64,000 nt of DNA from contig NW_019211454.1 in NCBI RefSeq assembly GCF_002443255.2, forward strand, positions 26,605,344-26,669,343, in the 5' to 3' direction. Below are positions 40,292 to 54,665 of the stretch, one piece after another (position 1 is the first letter of the stretch; the number at the start of each line of letters is the position of its first letter). This DNA comes from Varroa destructor. Lineage: Eukaryota > Arthropoda > Arachnida > Mesostigmata > Varroidae. Position numbers and translations under genes: made by a program. Under the pieces are notes generated by a model. The model was not told where the DNA came from and ran no database searches. It worked only from the letters and a program-made list of their open reading frames with translations.

Positions 40292-40558
40292 TAAAAAGAT
40301 ATGTGGATTTCGTTGAGCCGAAGTAGCAATGTTAAGCGAGAAGATATGAACAGACTCACTAGAAGAGTTACGGCATGATCTTTTTGTGATTTTCAGTCGG
40401 ATTCGGCCATTATTAAGAGGCCATTTTAAAGCTAAAAAACAGAGTTTTCCTTGTATTTAAGAGAGATTTAATTTAAGAGGGCCAGTATCATTCGGTAATC
40501 GATTGCACTGACCAGTTCTCGTAGACTATGCAATTACTCTCAACAATAAAAGCGGCAG

Positions 40559-40715
40559 CTAAGGCTATGCGTTGACTTCTCAGCCAGGTACCATACACAA
40601 CCATGACTATTGTCACCGTTCGGTACTAATTATGGAAGCGATTTAAGGCCAGGAAGATATTTCAGCCAGCTAGACCTTTTAATTAGAAGTTTAGATTAAG
40701 ATGGAAAGCTCGAGT
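40559..40715 (+). pseudogene. Gypsy reverse transcriptase remnant
   Basis: The frame starting at 40559 reads LRLCVDFSARYHTQP, a stop, then PFGTNYGSDLRPGRYFSQLDL. This matches the RT pattern RxCVDFSTxLNxALxxHxYPLPxPEDIFxxLxGGKYFSxLDLxxAY, which includes the first catalytic Asp (SQLDL). Decay sets in straight afterwards. The YLDD box region (about 40.9-41.0 kb) is not recognisable, though a weak connection/RNase H-like trace may follow to 41.45 kb. Confidence 0.75.
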
Positions 40716-41699
40716 AGAGCGAAGGCTCCATTGAACTAGGTCATTTACGCTCTGTATTTTCGGCGTAAGGCTTGTTAATAGGTTTAAACGTATGTGTGTC
40801 AATGACGTTGAATTTATCGAAAATGCATAGGGCCTACAACTCTCTGAAACTCATACTATCATTTCGACGCAGCGCGTTTTTCGTATGCGTATCGATTTTA
40901 TCGAGCAACTTGGGTACCTCACGAATGCCACACATGCTATAAGTAGTTCAACATATATCTAGAGTAGTTTAATTTACAAAAGTCTTTGAGAACCAAATAA
41001 GCATAGTGCATCCAGTTATGTCCAATAGTTGTTCGCAAGGAACTATTTCGTGGCAAACCTTAAATGGATAGGTTTTACTATTGGTAGGGTAGGTCAGTTA
41101 ATAAAATACTCACTTCTGATGCTTTCGTGCCCATAGAGCGCATTTTTCAACTAAAGCTTTCAATCTAATCTACTGGTCCATACTAAAAATTGTATAGCGC
41201 ATCCCCTTCATCGACTTTGGCTTAGCGTTTCGCAGCATTTTTGCCTATATTTTTACGAATACCGATCGGGTGATATACACAGTATTCAATTTATATACGA
41301 ACTATACATGAGACGGCCTGGGCTTGTACCTCAAGGACAACCCGAAATGGATTTCGATTATCAAGCGGTGTCCGAATGGTTCCTATTAACTATAGAACGG
41401 CCGCTGAGAAAACTTTGGGTTCACCTTAGCTGTCAATCGCTGACGCCAGAGTAGGGAAGCTGCTTGAGAATTTGAAGTTGGGCGAACGTTTACTTAAACC
41501 CGAGGTAGACCGTACCGGACCACTGACTGGCGTATCGATAAGCTTCGTGCATTCGAATCGTGTTTGCAATGTATGTTTCGTTTTGGTCTCTACGCGAATT
41601 GAGCATTAGAAATAAATCCTTGCTTGTTAGCGTTCTCGTATACGGCTGCATAAATGACGCTTTCTTGCAGCTTCCATGCTAACTTAGTTAACGATACGG

Positions 41700-42790
41700 G
41701 CTTTTGTTGGTGGCCTCAATTTTCGACTTCTTCACTTTGTGGACCGCGCGCCGTATGAGGTGTTCGAAGTACGTTCAGCAGTTGAGCGGTTTGCGTAAGA
41801 AGTTCGTGAGTAAAAAGATGCGGATTGAAATTGCCTTGTCCTTTACGTAAATCCGTTCGAGATTTAACTAGTTTTAGAGCGCAGTTTCTTTGGATGCTTG
41901 AATAGTTAAATTGGCTTGACATCCACATGAGCTGTCAATTAGAAAAGGCCTTCAGAAAGCAATGGATAAGCCGCCCATTAGTTGTGCCACACTAAATCCT
42001 CGTTATGCTATACAAATCTGAAGCCCTGCATTTATGTGTCTTCGCGATCATCCATCGTTAATGTTCCGTTTGGACGCTTAATGTGTCCTACACAGTTATT
42101 CCTTTTACTCTGGGACGCTCGTTATCTTCTAGTTGATCACTTGATTTTCTCTTGTGGGCATTCAATCCTATGTTGATTCCATTCGTTTTCTATAGGTAAA
42201 CATAGCTGTTAGTCAATCTGAGACCGCTTGTGCTGGACGTGTTCGTCAATTAGCTAGCGAATTGCTGGGGACAAAGATTCGACTCGTATTTTCATGGTTA
42301 TCGAGAGCACAAACGAGGTTCTACCTTTGCATAGTCTTCATTTTGGACAATAATGTTGCTGAGATCGATTTTTGCTATCAATGCGTCGTCAAAGGGTGAT
42401 TTAAATTGGACGAGTCGGGAAGCATCTCAACGTTTGACACTGACTCATCATCTGATGGGGCACTATGGAGGAGAGAATCGCCTACGCGGTACGCCGGCTC
42501 AGATTTCTAACTGGCCGTCCAAGCCGATGGTTGGCACAGAAGCTAAGGACCCTTGTTTCCTTGGATCGTTCCACTCCTACTATTAATACACTTAGCGATA
42601 AGTTTAAATCAACGGAACTATTGTTCCCAGCTGTTCGTTCAACGTCAGCATGCGATCCGCGAGGTCACTAGCTCTGCTTGTAGGCGACAAGTAGACCGGC
42701 ACGAACATCACTCGCTATGGAATCGTGATACTACAAACAGTATCCGACGAAAAATATCTGATATCAAACAAAGTATGGAAACTTGACCAC
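41700..42790 (+). pseudogene. Gypsy integrase remnant
   Basis: GFCWWPQFSTS near 41.70 kb resembles the VWWPGIDxDI segment after the first zinc finger histidines. LRSIFAINASS from about 42355 matches the LRSIFARFGLP segment that precedes the SDNG catalytic motif. CRRQVDRHEHH near 42.69 kb matches the RRHVDQLR end of Gypsy integrases. The frames differ between pieces and several stops intervene. The order agrees with an integrase following the RT at 40.6 kb. Confidence 0.5.
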
Positions 42791-43891
42791 CAGGCGATGT
42801 TCTGTCACCTCTAAGTGATTCGAAGAAGCTATTAAAACTAAGCTCGACTGAAGTTCGTTGTTCTTCGAAGAACAATATATCAATTATTAAAGACTTTTCT
42901 TTCTTTTCAGATATTGGTTGTGAGTAAACGCACATCTATGCAAACGATATTTAGATTCATGTTTGTAGAAAATGCAGTGCTGGTACATGGTTACGTCAGC
43001 CATAGGTCGTCAGCTGCGAGTTTTGCTGCGAGGAAGCATTTTGAGACAAAGTTTTCGCCTAGAATTCCACGGTAAGGAAAAATTTTGGGTATCTTTGAGA
43101 CGCAAGCTCTTCGCAATTGTTCTTTACGTTCGCTGACGGCAGTCGTATTGTAGGTTCTTAAGTTGTGGCTGCTTTCTGTTGCACTACAAGCTGTTGCACT
43201 GTTGCTTTAGCAAGGTCTATTCTATGAGCGCACTCTTCCTAGACGCTGTCCTATTCTTCATGTAGTGCAAAGGTCGGTGGGAAGGGCGGTGGCTGGTTTC
43301 GCAGCTGTGTGCATGGGTACGTCTTTGATTGTCAGAACGATCGACGGTTTCGCTAGCACACGGTAACAGCTCTCTAATTGAAATCTCTTATTCGCTTCTG
43401 ATTGATATGTTTTGTGTGAGCTTTTCATTTCTTTTGTTAGGCTGTTCTTTCTCTTTGTTAGGATTTTCGCCGAGCATTTCGGGCAGATGAATCACTATTT
43501 TGAATAGTCGCGCTTCAAGTTCGCGCAGAATTTGGCGAGGTCTAATTGGGTTAACTGCGCCTCTAGTAGAAACACCTGGGTGTCAGCTTTTAGGGAGCCG
43601 TCATAGTCCATTGAGCATTGCACAATTGATATTTTCTTTCGAAATACCCTTTAGCCCTATCATCGAGACCGGCTAACATTAAACTACTGCACCGTTTTTT
43701 CACATAATGCATTTGAAGTTGCTGTCAAAGATAAGTTCTCCGCAGTTCATGATAGTTAACTTCTGGTTCCTTTGCTGCCTTTATTCATCGTCGTTTCCAT
43801 GATAGCCCTGCGCTCGTTTGTCATCGAAAAACCTAGGAAGCAAAAATACGGATACATGCACTGTTTTGTTTGATAGTTTTTGAGTTTCTAA

Positions 43892-43966
43892 CGTCGACAT
43901 CAGCGGTGTCGACGTTTGAGGACAGGCAAACATCGACGCCGCTGAGTCAAACGTCGACACCGCTGA
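43892..43966. repeat. Foldback: perfect 20-bp inverted repeat with nested copies
   Basis: TCAGCGGTGTCGACGTTTGA at 43900-43919 is the exact reverse complement of 43947-43966, separated by 27 bases. The left arm is itself half of a smaller palindrome (ACGTCGACA ... TGTCGACGT at 43891-43913). The loop contains a further variant, CATCGACGCCGCTGAG. The segment is GC-rich in an AT-rich setting. Confidence 0.85.
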
Positions 43967-44843
43967 GATGACTTACAGAGACTAAAAGAATTAAAAGTCA
44001 GACTAGAGAGATGCTGCCAATGTTGGAAAAGTCAAATCGTTGTACGTCTACGTAAGGACAAACGTCAACGTTGATTACTGGCAAGGATGGTACTTGATCA
44101 CCGGAACAAAAGTTACTGTGCTAAAAAATGCGCGTATATTGTGGAATATCTATGTAAATATTTCCGTATAATTGTAAAGAAGTGCATAACCTGTCCCGCT
44201 GAAACAACGAAGTGAAATATGTTTAGATAAAATGTAGATACCAGGAATAGATACCAATAAAGGAAATACCAGGACATAATAAAGCGCTTGTGTACGCTCT
44301 GCGTTGCATAACACTCGGTTACTTATAATTTTGTACTGTGTGTGTTATTCATCTCAGCTAATTTAAAATACATAGATAGATATTCGAAGAGGCCATTCGT
44401 AGCAAGCGTTCCTTTTGTTCAGTATAAGTCTGCATCATAGTCGAAACAGAGTACTTGCATGGGAACTTGTGGGACATCATACCAGTTTCTCTTTCACTGT
44501 TGTACCTCAGAAGTCAAATTAACATTTTTTTCAACAACAACAAGGCAGTCATATGATAGTTGCCCTTCTAATGGAATTAGACTTTATGTGGCATATCGTA
44601 TCGTCATTGTCTCAAATCTAGTACAAAATTGATATCATTGTATCTTGTGTAGAAGTTGTTTCGATGTTGTCGACGACACGAAAGTATGATGCCATCTTTT
44701 TTTAACGGAAAAAAAAAGATTCAATAACGATTTTTCGGTAGCTAAGACGCAATCAGGCATAACAAACATCTCTCAACGTCGAAATTTTCCTAAACTTTCG
44801 CGGCCTCTCGGTGAGCACACAAATACTTTTAATAATGTACGAC

Positions 44844-44960
44844 CCGAAACACATCAAGTCTATTCTGGGATTGGCTGCGTTTAACTAGTTTCACAATTCG
44901 CCAAGAATGGAGAAATGCTATTACCTCTTACTGCTCCTCGCAACAGCTATATATAAAAAT
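44844..44960 (+). mobile_element. Second Gypsy reverse-transcriptase scrap
   Basis: CCGAAACACATC opens a frame reading PKHIKSILGLAAFN, a stop, then FHNSPRMEK, with a shift to LLPLTAPRNS. This matches the RT thumb/connection pattern VKSFLGLAxYYRRFIPRMxxIAxPLTALLRK of chromovirus-like Gypsy elements. Because it lies downstream of the integrase of the 39.3-42.8 kb element, it must come from another insertion. FDVVDDTKV near 44.66 kb might be a decayed YLDDVVVHTK box of the same copy. Confidence 0.45.
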
Positions 44961-47900
44961 TTTGCCCCTTAATGTTAATGTGTAGTTGCGGCAAATTGTA
45001 AAATATCAATGCATGCAGATTCAAAATATTTATTAAACAAAGATCTAAGAAGCAGTATGTTTCTGCTACATTTAAACTCGGTCTTCTAAATTGCGCTCAT
45101 ACTACTAACGATTGATGCACAACTTGTGATGGAAGCTATTCATAGAGACAAAATAACGTCGGTATGTATTGCCAATTCCTGGGATCGATAGAACCAAGCT
45201 GTCGTTGGCACCATTATTGACGTCGTCACGCCCTCGGGGATTCGAAAATCAAGAATAAAGGGAAGCGATACTCTTGGTGGCGTCCGTTGTCGCAGAACGC
45301 CAACCTCGTCGAGATGTTTGGCAACACCCAATGAAATAGAGAAAATGGGGTTCTACTGGATGAATGAATACAACGAAAGATAAGTAGAGGATTCAGGACA
45401 AAAACGGAACCGAAAGGATTGTTTGAGGCTAAAAAAATACAAAGCACACATTCGGGAAGTGGAGGAGTAGCAAGATCCGGTCGATGGAGTCACTGGAAGC
45501 GGTGCACAGTTCCATTAGTGAGTGATATCTCACGATGGTATCCTTCTAGACGCTTGTATCTGCCTTTTCTCTAACCAGTTCCTTACCCGCCTTGCCCAAT
45601 ACATTTTCCGCTTTGAGAGGTTTCTCTTCGTGCTGAGATCCTTTGATCGAAAAGTGGGCCCATTTCCCATCCTCGATAATCACGAATTTATTCGCCTGAT
45701 GCAAGTTTTTTTAGCGCAGATCGAATCATTGCGAGGCGAGAGCTCCAAAAGAGGCGCGAGCTATGTCTGTGTGATCACTCGACCCATAAATTTTATGAAG
45801 AGATCGACCAACAACTTTTGTTATCATTCATGTCGTAGACAGCGAATGTCGCGGCCGTTTAATAGCTAGTCGTCGTACCGAGCGAACGAGGCCGTTCGGC
45901 ACGAAAAATAGTATACGATTATTTGGAGAGCCAACAGTTTTCAGGCCATACTACAATTAGAAACATTATGTATTCGTGTGCCGATTTCGAATTTGTCGAG
46001 AAAAGCTCAAGCGTGGTAAATCTTGAAATGTTTGGAACATTGAAAATGTCACAAAGATAGTGTAGCCGTGATCGCGTTCCAGTAGCCTACAGTTTCCAGG
46101 TCCAAGTATTGAATAACCTTACCAAATATCATTTTGCCAGCCGCACAGAAGTTTCATATATGAGGGTAACGTATACATGGTTCATTACGGTTCGTACTTG
46201 AATGGCAATATCCATGCCTCTGTCTTTAACCCGGTTCGCACTAGCGGAAGCACTATTCGTTATGGTAATCCCTTCTAGCGAGCGTCAGTTCCAATTCCTG
46301 GTTTAAGGCATCTCGCTGTGGTGTTGATATACGGTCGTCCATCGTCTGGGAATAACTAGTTGACTGGCTGCCGTGCCCGAAAACCGATACACTTACCGGA
46401 GCTACAGGCACATCGGGATGTTTATAGTTGAAACATACATTTAGGCCCGATGCAAGGAACAAAAAAATACTAACGAAAAGTAGCACTGCCGATAGATGCT
46501 TGCGTTCGTATTACGTGTCACTATTGCAATACTGCCCTTTGAAGAACGAGCTGGCCATACGTGGTCATCATGAGTGTATCTCTATCTCCTTTCGTCTCTC
46601 TTTCTCAAGGCAGGTGTACGCGATACAAATGCAAATACAAGTAGATGCCGTAGCATACTTTTTGTTATAACCAAAGAGTAAATTTACGTTCGGCACCACT
46701 GTGGGGCATTCCATCAGACGACTAGCTCCCTCTCAAAACGACGTATTTCTAAATCTCACATACTATACGATTTTACCTGCAGTCAATGCTTTTACGTGTC
46801 GATTTAATCAGGTCGCGCTTATTTCATTAGCAAAGGACCATGATTTGCTTTGTCGGTCATTTTTTTCATGCTGCTTCCTTTGGCTGATATCAAGGCCTCG
46901 ACGTCCTTCGTTTGTCTACCACCCGTGTGTCCCTATTCATCAGTTTTTCTGTTTTCCGACGCTGTTTTTTGTCCTATTTCTTCGAGTAAAAAAAGTGTTT
47001 TTCTCTCTAGTTTTCCTTTCTTTGTGCGATTAATGGTAGCATTCATTGTCGTTTTAGTAAAACGATCGCCTTGCTCGCTCTGACATGAGCCATGTCAGAA
47101 TGACATGACTCGCGAATGTTTTCCCTAGCAAGCCATATCAGGCTAACTAGGCTTTATGTGTGCCTGTAAATGAGATCGATCAGGCGAATCAAAATGGATG
47201 TGTGCCGCTGCTGCGGTCATGAAAATAATAGTAACAGCTATTGCAGCATGACGACTACAGCAAAAGCTATCATTATTGCCGAACTGAAGGGTTCATAGGC
47301 ACACGCCAATCCAGCAGCTGCTTACCCTGACCTGTACCTTTTCTCTAGTCTAGACTTAGCAGAACGGAACACAGAAGCCTGACGGGTGGGAGAGCTCTGG
47401 TGGCACGTGGTGAGCCGTGCAACGTAAGCCGGCCCCAATAGAACAGTCTGTGGCGATCCTGCAGATCCCAATCGGCGACGCTGTTGTGGTTGTAATTGTC
47501 TATTATCGGTTACCCCGAAGCTAACGGCAGCACTACTACGCTAACAGATATCGACCGAGTCACCCACATACAAAAAGCAGCAACAGCGGCTCGGTCAACA
47601 TACTTTCATTCAAATAGGACCGGAAAATATACAATAGAACGGGGCACGCAGGCAGGCCACACCAAGAACGACAAGCATTGTCGATCGCGTTGATTGTGGC
47701 CGCATTTCACTGTCTTCCGCATCCTGTTGCCTTTTCGTCGAAGACTTTCTGCTTGTTGTCAATCAGCATACAACAAGAAATAGGCTTTAATCTAATCTAA
47801 CCATTTGATTATAGTAGCTTAAGTCCGCTTCTTGTAAGATTGCGTCTGAGGCTGTAAGTATGTGCAAAGCAGGGCAAGATGATAACGATGGGAAACTCTA

Positions 47901-48480
47901 AGGGCAGTCATTATAAGGAAGTCGCTTACGGTGCCAATAAGACAGAATTCTGCGACGTTTGGCTTGAATGCCTGTATGGCCTTAGGTCATCCGTCTAATT
48001 CGTTTGGGTTGGAGTTCTCCGTAGCTTCCCTGGGGCCGTTGTTATTCCTTGTAGTTATTATTGTTATCCTTCGTTGGCTATTAGACCGATGCCTGATATC
48101 AAACTACTACCTTCATTGCAAGTAGTACAAATCTGCTGCTTAGTTTTCCGCTGTCCCAACTGTAGTGAGGATCAATAAATCGCTGACGGTCATAGAAACC
48201 ATTGGTAAAGAGAATTCAGCATTGGCATTGTCTGGGGCCCCGGCACGCGAGTTTTGAGATACATAGAGTTTCATGTAATTTTTCTGTTGTCGTAAATTAA
48301 AGCTAGAACAAACGTAATATTGGGTATTTTATAGAAAACTGTATATAAACAATAAGGATCACCGAAGTCTTGCTGCGAATCCTTTATTTTTTTGGCCGTT
48401 GTACATCGACTTGGCCTTTTTAGTCAATATTGAGCAATTTTTCAACATATTTTATCCATTTGTCTTCGAGATTAAACTTT

Positions 48481-48521
48481 TGCTGCTCCTGGTCCTGCTG
48501 CTACTGCTGCTGCTGCTGCTG
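48481..48521. repeat. Imperfect (CTG)n microsatellite
   Basis: CTG units with interruptions, ending in six perfect copies, about 540 bases past the IDI1 stop on the transcribed side. It could be transcribed if the 3' end of IDI1 is long. Confidence 0.85.
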
Positions 48522-49063
48522 TATTTCGAGGAGTTTTTGAGAATGAAATCTTTGTGAGCTTTCAGAGATAAGTCGATTACGTCCATTACTCCTTCTAATG
48601 CAATCGGTCTTGATAAGCCTACTGTTATAGTAGCAGTTCACATACGTTTTTATAAAATGTTTATACAAATCCTCTAATATGTGACAGAACTACTTTTTTG
48701 CGTTTGTCTGTTATAGATAAACTTTGTGTCAATAGATACGCTGAGTGCCGAATGCTGTTAATAAGCTCTTCAGTCTTCTATTGATTTCGAGGCAGGTTAT
48801 TTAATTATCTTTAGCTGTCATATTTCCTTGAGCTGCTTTAGAATAAAAACAATAAACGATTTGATTTTCTATGACGTTTCATTAGGTCGAATAGCCTCAA
48901 CGCCCGCTGAGGGCACTTGAAACGAAGTGTAGAAAACAAGTGGTCATAAAACGTAGCCTTCATTTTCTCAATGAATTTCTATGTATCTGCTAGCCATGTT
49001 CTCCTCCTCCCTCAGTCTTGCACAGGTGCTAAACCGTTTACCATTTCGCTATTCAGGATTTAA

Positions 49064-51977
<2,914 letters not shown>

Positions 51978-54561
51978 TCCGCTGACTCACGTATGTCGTC
52001 GGGTCCTAAATCGTGATTAGCTTGATTAGATTTCTCAGCTCTTCATATTAAATGGTTAACTTTCCTTAGGTTAACTGGAAGCGACGGAGCTCAGTTTTCA
52101 CAACTTTACGGAAACTTCTGTTATGGTTAGATTATCGCTATAGCGGCCGTCACACTCGCCTGTTACGAGAATAGCTGTTATGGGACGAGATGCATGAAAT
52201 TTCTTCAAAACATTACAACGAAAATCCTCATTGGCGCCGTTTCGAACAGATAGAGGCGAAATTTTCTGGCACCGATTAGATATGTAAATAGTATGGTTCG
52301 TCGTATGTTAGGAATGAGAACAAGATATGCCTGAATTTAGGTGCGCCTTGCAGGATAATTATTTCAAATTACGTGTTCTACATAGAGCTATGACAGCTCC
52401 TGTTCTGTAACTCAAGCGAAATCATCCCTGGTTGGCCTACGAGTCGTTAGCGAATAGTTCGTAGCTACAGCCAAGTCCATTGGTCGTCTTACTTAATTAG
52501 CTGTCTGGAATGAACCGCTATGCTAGCGCCTTTCAGCTTGGCTTGTGCGTACGATCTGTTATTCTATAATCAGTTGAGGACTGGCTGAGGTGTATCGCAT
52601 GAGCTTCTGTGTTCTGCAGCTCTGCATTCAGGGTTACGCCGAATGATTATAGACCTGTACAGCTCTATGTATTTAATAAGTGTGGATATTTTGGATAAAA
52701 TCAACTGCGTTGACTTCTTGCTGTACGGTTACGATATGTTGTTACGACTAATCCTTTTAAAAATATTTTATATATTTTTTAATGTTGTATATATATATAA
52801 GTTCTTATTGGGAATTTCTCTATAAAAATGGGCTGTATTTGTTGTTGATAACTAAATCACTTCGAATGAGTAGTAAAATGGGTGGTTTCACACTTGTACA
52901 ATACATAATTCTTCTTCGCCTGCTCTGTTACCTACCACATCTATGTCACGAAGTCACGCAATAAAAGGCATGCACTGGAGTTTTGGTTCAAAAAACAAAC
53001 ATATATAGCAGAGTATTGTTTCCTTCGGCACAGATTTCTGATGCACAAACAACGCTGGTGGCGGGATTTGCTTTCCGCTGCTCAATGAACGCCGCGAACA
53101 ACTTCAAAGATGGATCATGCACAAAGTAGCGCACGTTTCTAGTGATAAATCTTAAGAGATAAACACACTTTTAGGATTAGGTGGTTCGTATCGTCTCCAA
53201 TCTTTTTGCAATCGTAATAAAGATGATCCGTTTTTGTGCTAGACATTCTACCAACGAATGGCAGATACCTTGATTGGTCCTTTGCTTAATAGGAGGCCAT
53301 CGCGGAAAATCGATTAGATTGACTTTCCTTGTCATCGCACTACCTGCCAATGACGTCTACGACTCTGTGGGTAGCCAAGATGCATGGAAAAAGCTTGAGG
53401 AAGATTAATGCTAAAGGGTGCATGCACGTACACACAAGCATCAGTTCGTGAGCATACGTAACTCGTGCGCGTTCATGTCCCCATTAACCTACTGCAAGAG
53501 TTGTCCAGAGAATCCGCTTATGGCAGCTGGACAAAGAGAAGAGGTCTGAGGCCGGTATAGGAACGTATAGCCGTTATATTGCATACAGTGGCCTTTAGTC
53601 CTTCTGCAAAAGTTCGTTTGTCGATTCTGGAGGAAATAACACGCTACACCATACCATACACGGTATCCATTTCATTGCTCACATGAACTATACTGTAAGC
53701 GGAATCTGCCACAAATGAAACACTGGAATAGTTAATTAATTGAAAACACAGGCGTGTTTTCAGTATAATATTTTATTGAAAAATGGCCATAATTAGAAAT
53801 TATTTTTTACCAGTAAGGGTGTACAATGTTTCATTTACAGTGTTTTCAACTGATTTTTTAGGTAATAGGGCAGAAACGGATAGATAGAAACAGGTGCTAG
53901 AGGTTTAATTGTTAAAATCGTTTAGTCGTGAAAGATTCAGTAAATACAAAAGATTTTTCCTTGCCATATAGTTTTATAAAGAGCAGGTGTATGAAAAAAA
54001 AAAAGATTTGTGCTTTCCCTGACAAACCTTTCCCACCTATATACATAGAATATTTTTTTTAATTACCTCAAGCTTTAGCAATAGAATGATAGCTTAAGAG
54101 AGGTGTACCTTGTTACGCTATCCTTCGATAATTGTTGTTATGTAAAGGACTGATGAAAGTTTACAGCCATTAAGATTTGAAGAAGGTGCCGTCTTTCACA
54201 AATATTAGCTAAATAAATTTTGATTCGATATAAACAAGAGTAATATCATCGAAGGAATTAACTCCGGTGAATGATGCCCAGTTGGGTGTGTTAGACGCTG
54301 AGCGAGGGTAAGGCGTTCCAACGAATGAATTAGAGTTAATTATCACAGTTCGAACCGAACCCACTGGAAGATATCGAGGCGTAGTCGGTAGCAAGTTATT
54401 AGGGTGTTTTTCTTAGAAACCGTGATTTTTTTGCTTTTCACGAATGAATGAAGTACATAATTTATCGTATTGTGATTCGCATCGTTTGCTCAATAGCTGG
54501 TCATGGCTGATAAGCGGCTTCTGAATTAGCGTACAACTAATAGAGCTACTTGCGAAAGCTA

Positions 54562-54665
54562 ATTAAAAGAAATAATAATTAATTAAATTAATCAAATTAA
54601 CTGAGTGAATTATAGATAATTATTATTATTACAAATAATAAATATAATTATTATTATTATAAAAA
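54562..54665. repeat. AT-only low-complexity tract
   Basis: A mixture of AATT and ATT/TAA words (AATTAATTAAATTAATCAAA, TTATTATTATT and their complement) with very little G or C. It can fold back on itself. Confidence 0.7.

Larger units (their letters stand above)
39343..42790 (+). mobile_element. Dead Ty3/Gypsy LTR retrotransposon, internal region
   Basis: Fragments of gag, protease, reverse transcriptase and integrase occur in the canonical Gypsy order over 3.4 kb, all on the plus strand and all broken by stops and frameshifts. A gag-like start, MAELEEPEI, is at 39343. A gag segment near 39.55-39.67 kb reads YHPEKELPFNE.YKRFENNNEFTI (compare FDEWYKRFEDIFTI). CWK near 39.95 kb may be a decayed zinc knuckle. 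Protease, RT and integrase are listed separately. Protease before RT and integrase after it excludes Copia. I could not identify the two LTRs, a primer-binding site or a certain polypurine tract, so the true ends are unknown. Confidence 0.8.
42791..49063. other. Transposon-derived and unassigned DNA between the Gypsy element and IDI1
   Basis: It contains a purine-rich string near 43273-43290 (a possible Gypsy polypurine tract), the foldback at 43.9 kb, the second RT scrap, and a CTG microsatellite. Base composition is less AT-rich from 41 to 48 kb than elsewhere, in keeping with old inserted elements. Open frames of 115 (45522-45869) and 110 codons (46701-47033) show no known motif. Confidence 0.5.

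Noticed and set aside
39964..40359. A 131-codon open frame on the minus strand, the longest in the window after the FKBP/TPR frame
   Set aside because: It is exactly antisense to the Gypsy protease remnant, whose plus-strand reading matches DTGSD and following motifs. The antisense product has no recognisable features.
45522..45869. A 115-codon plus-strand frame downstream of the second RT scrap
   Set aside because: I could not match it to RNase H, integrase or any chromodomain, so no assignment is made.
46397..46485. Possible signal-peptide exon on the minus strand ending in a perfect GTAAGT donor
   Set aside because: The upstream acceptor lacks a pyrimidine tract, no partner exon is visible, and GTAAGT is expected dozens of times by chance in this window.
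53040..53420. Possible Tc1 transposase C-terminus on the minus strand (WPP near 53.3 kb)
   Set aside because: The SPDLNPIE core expected directly after WPP is absent.
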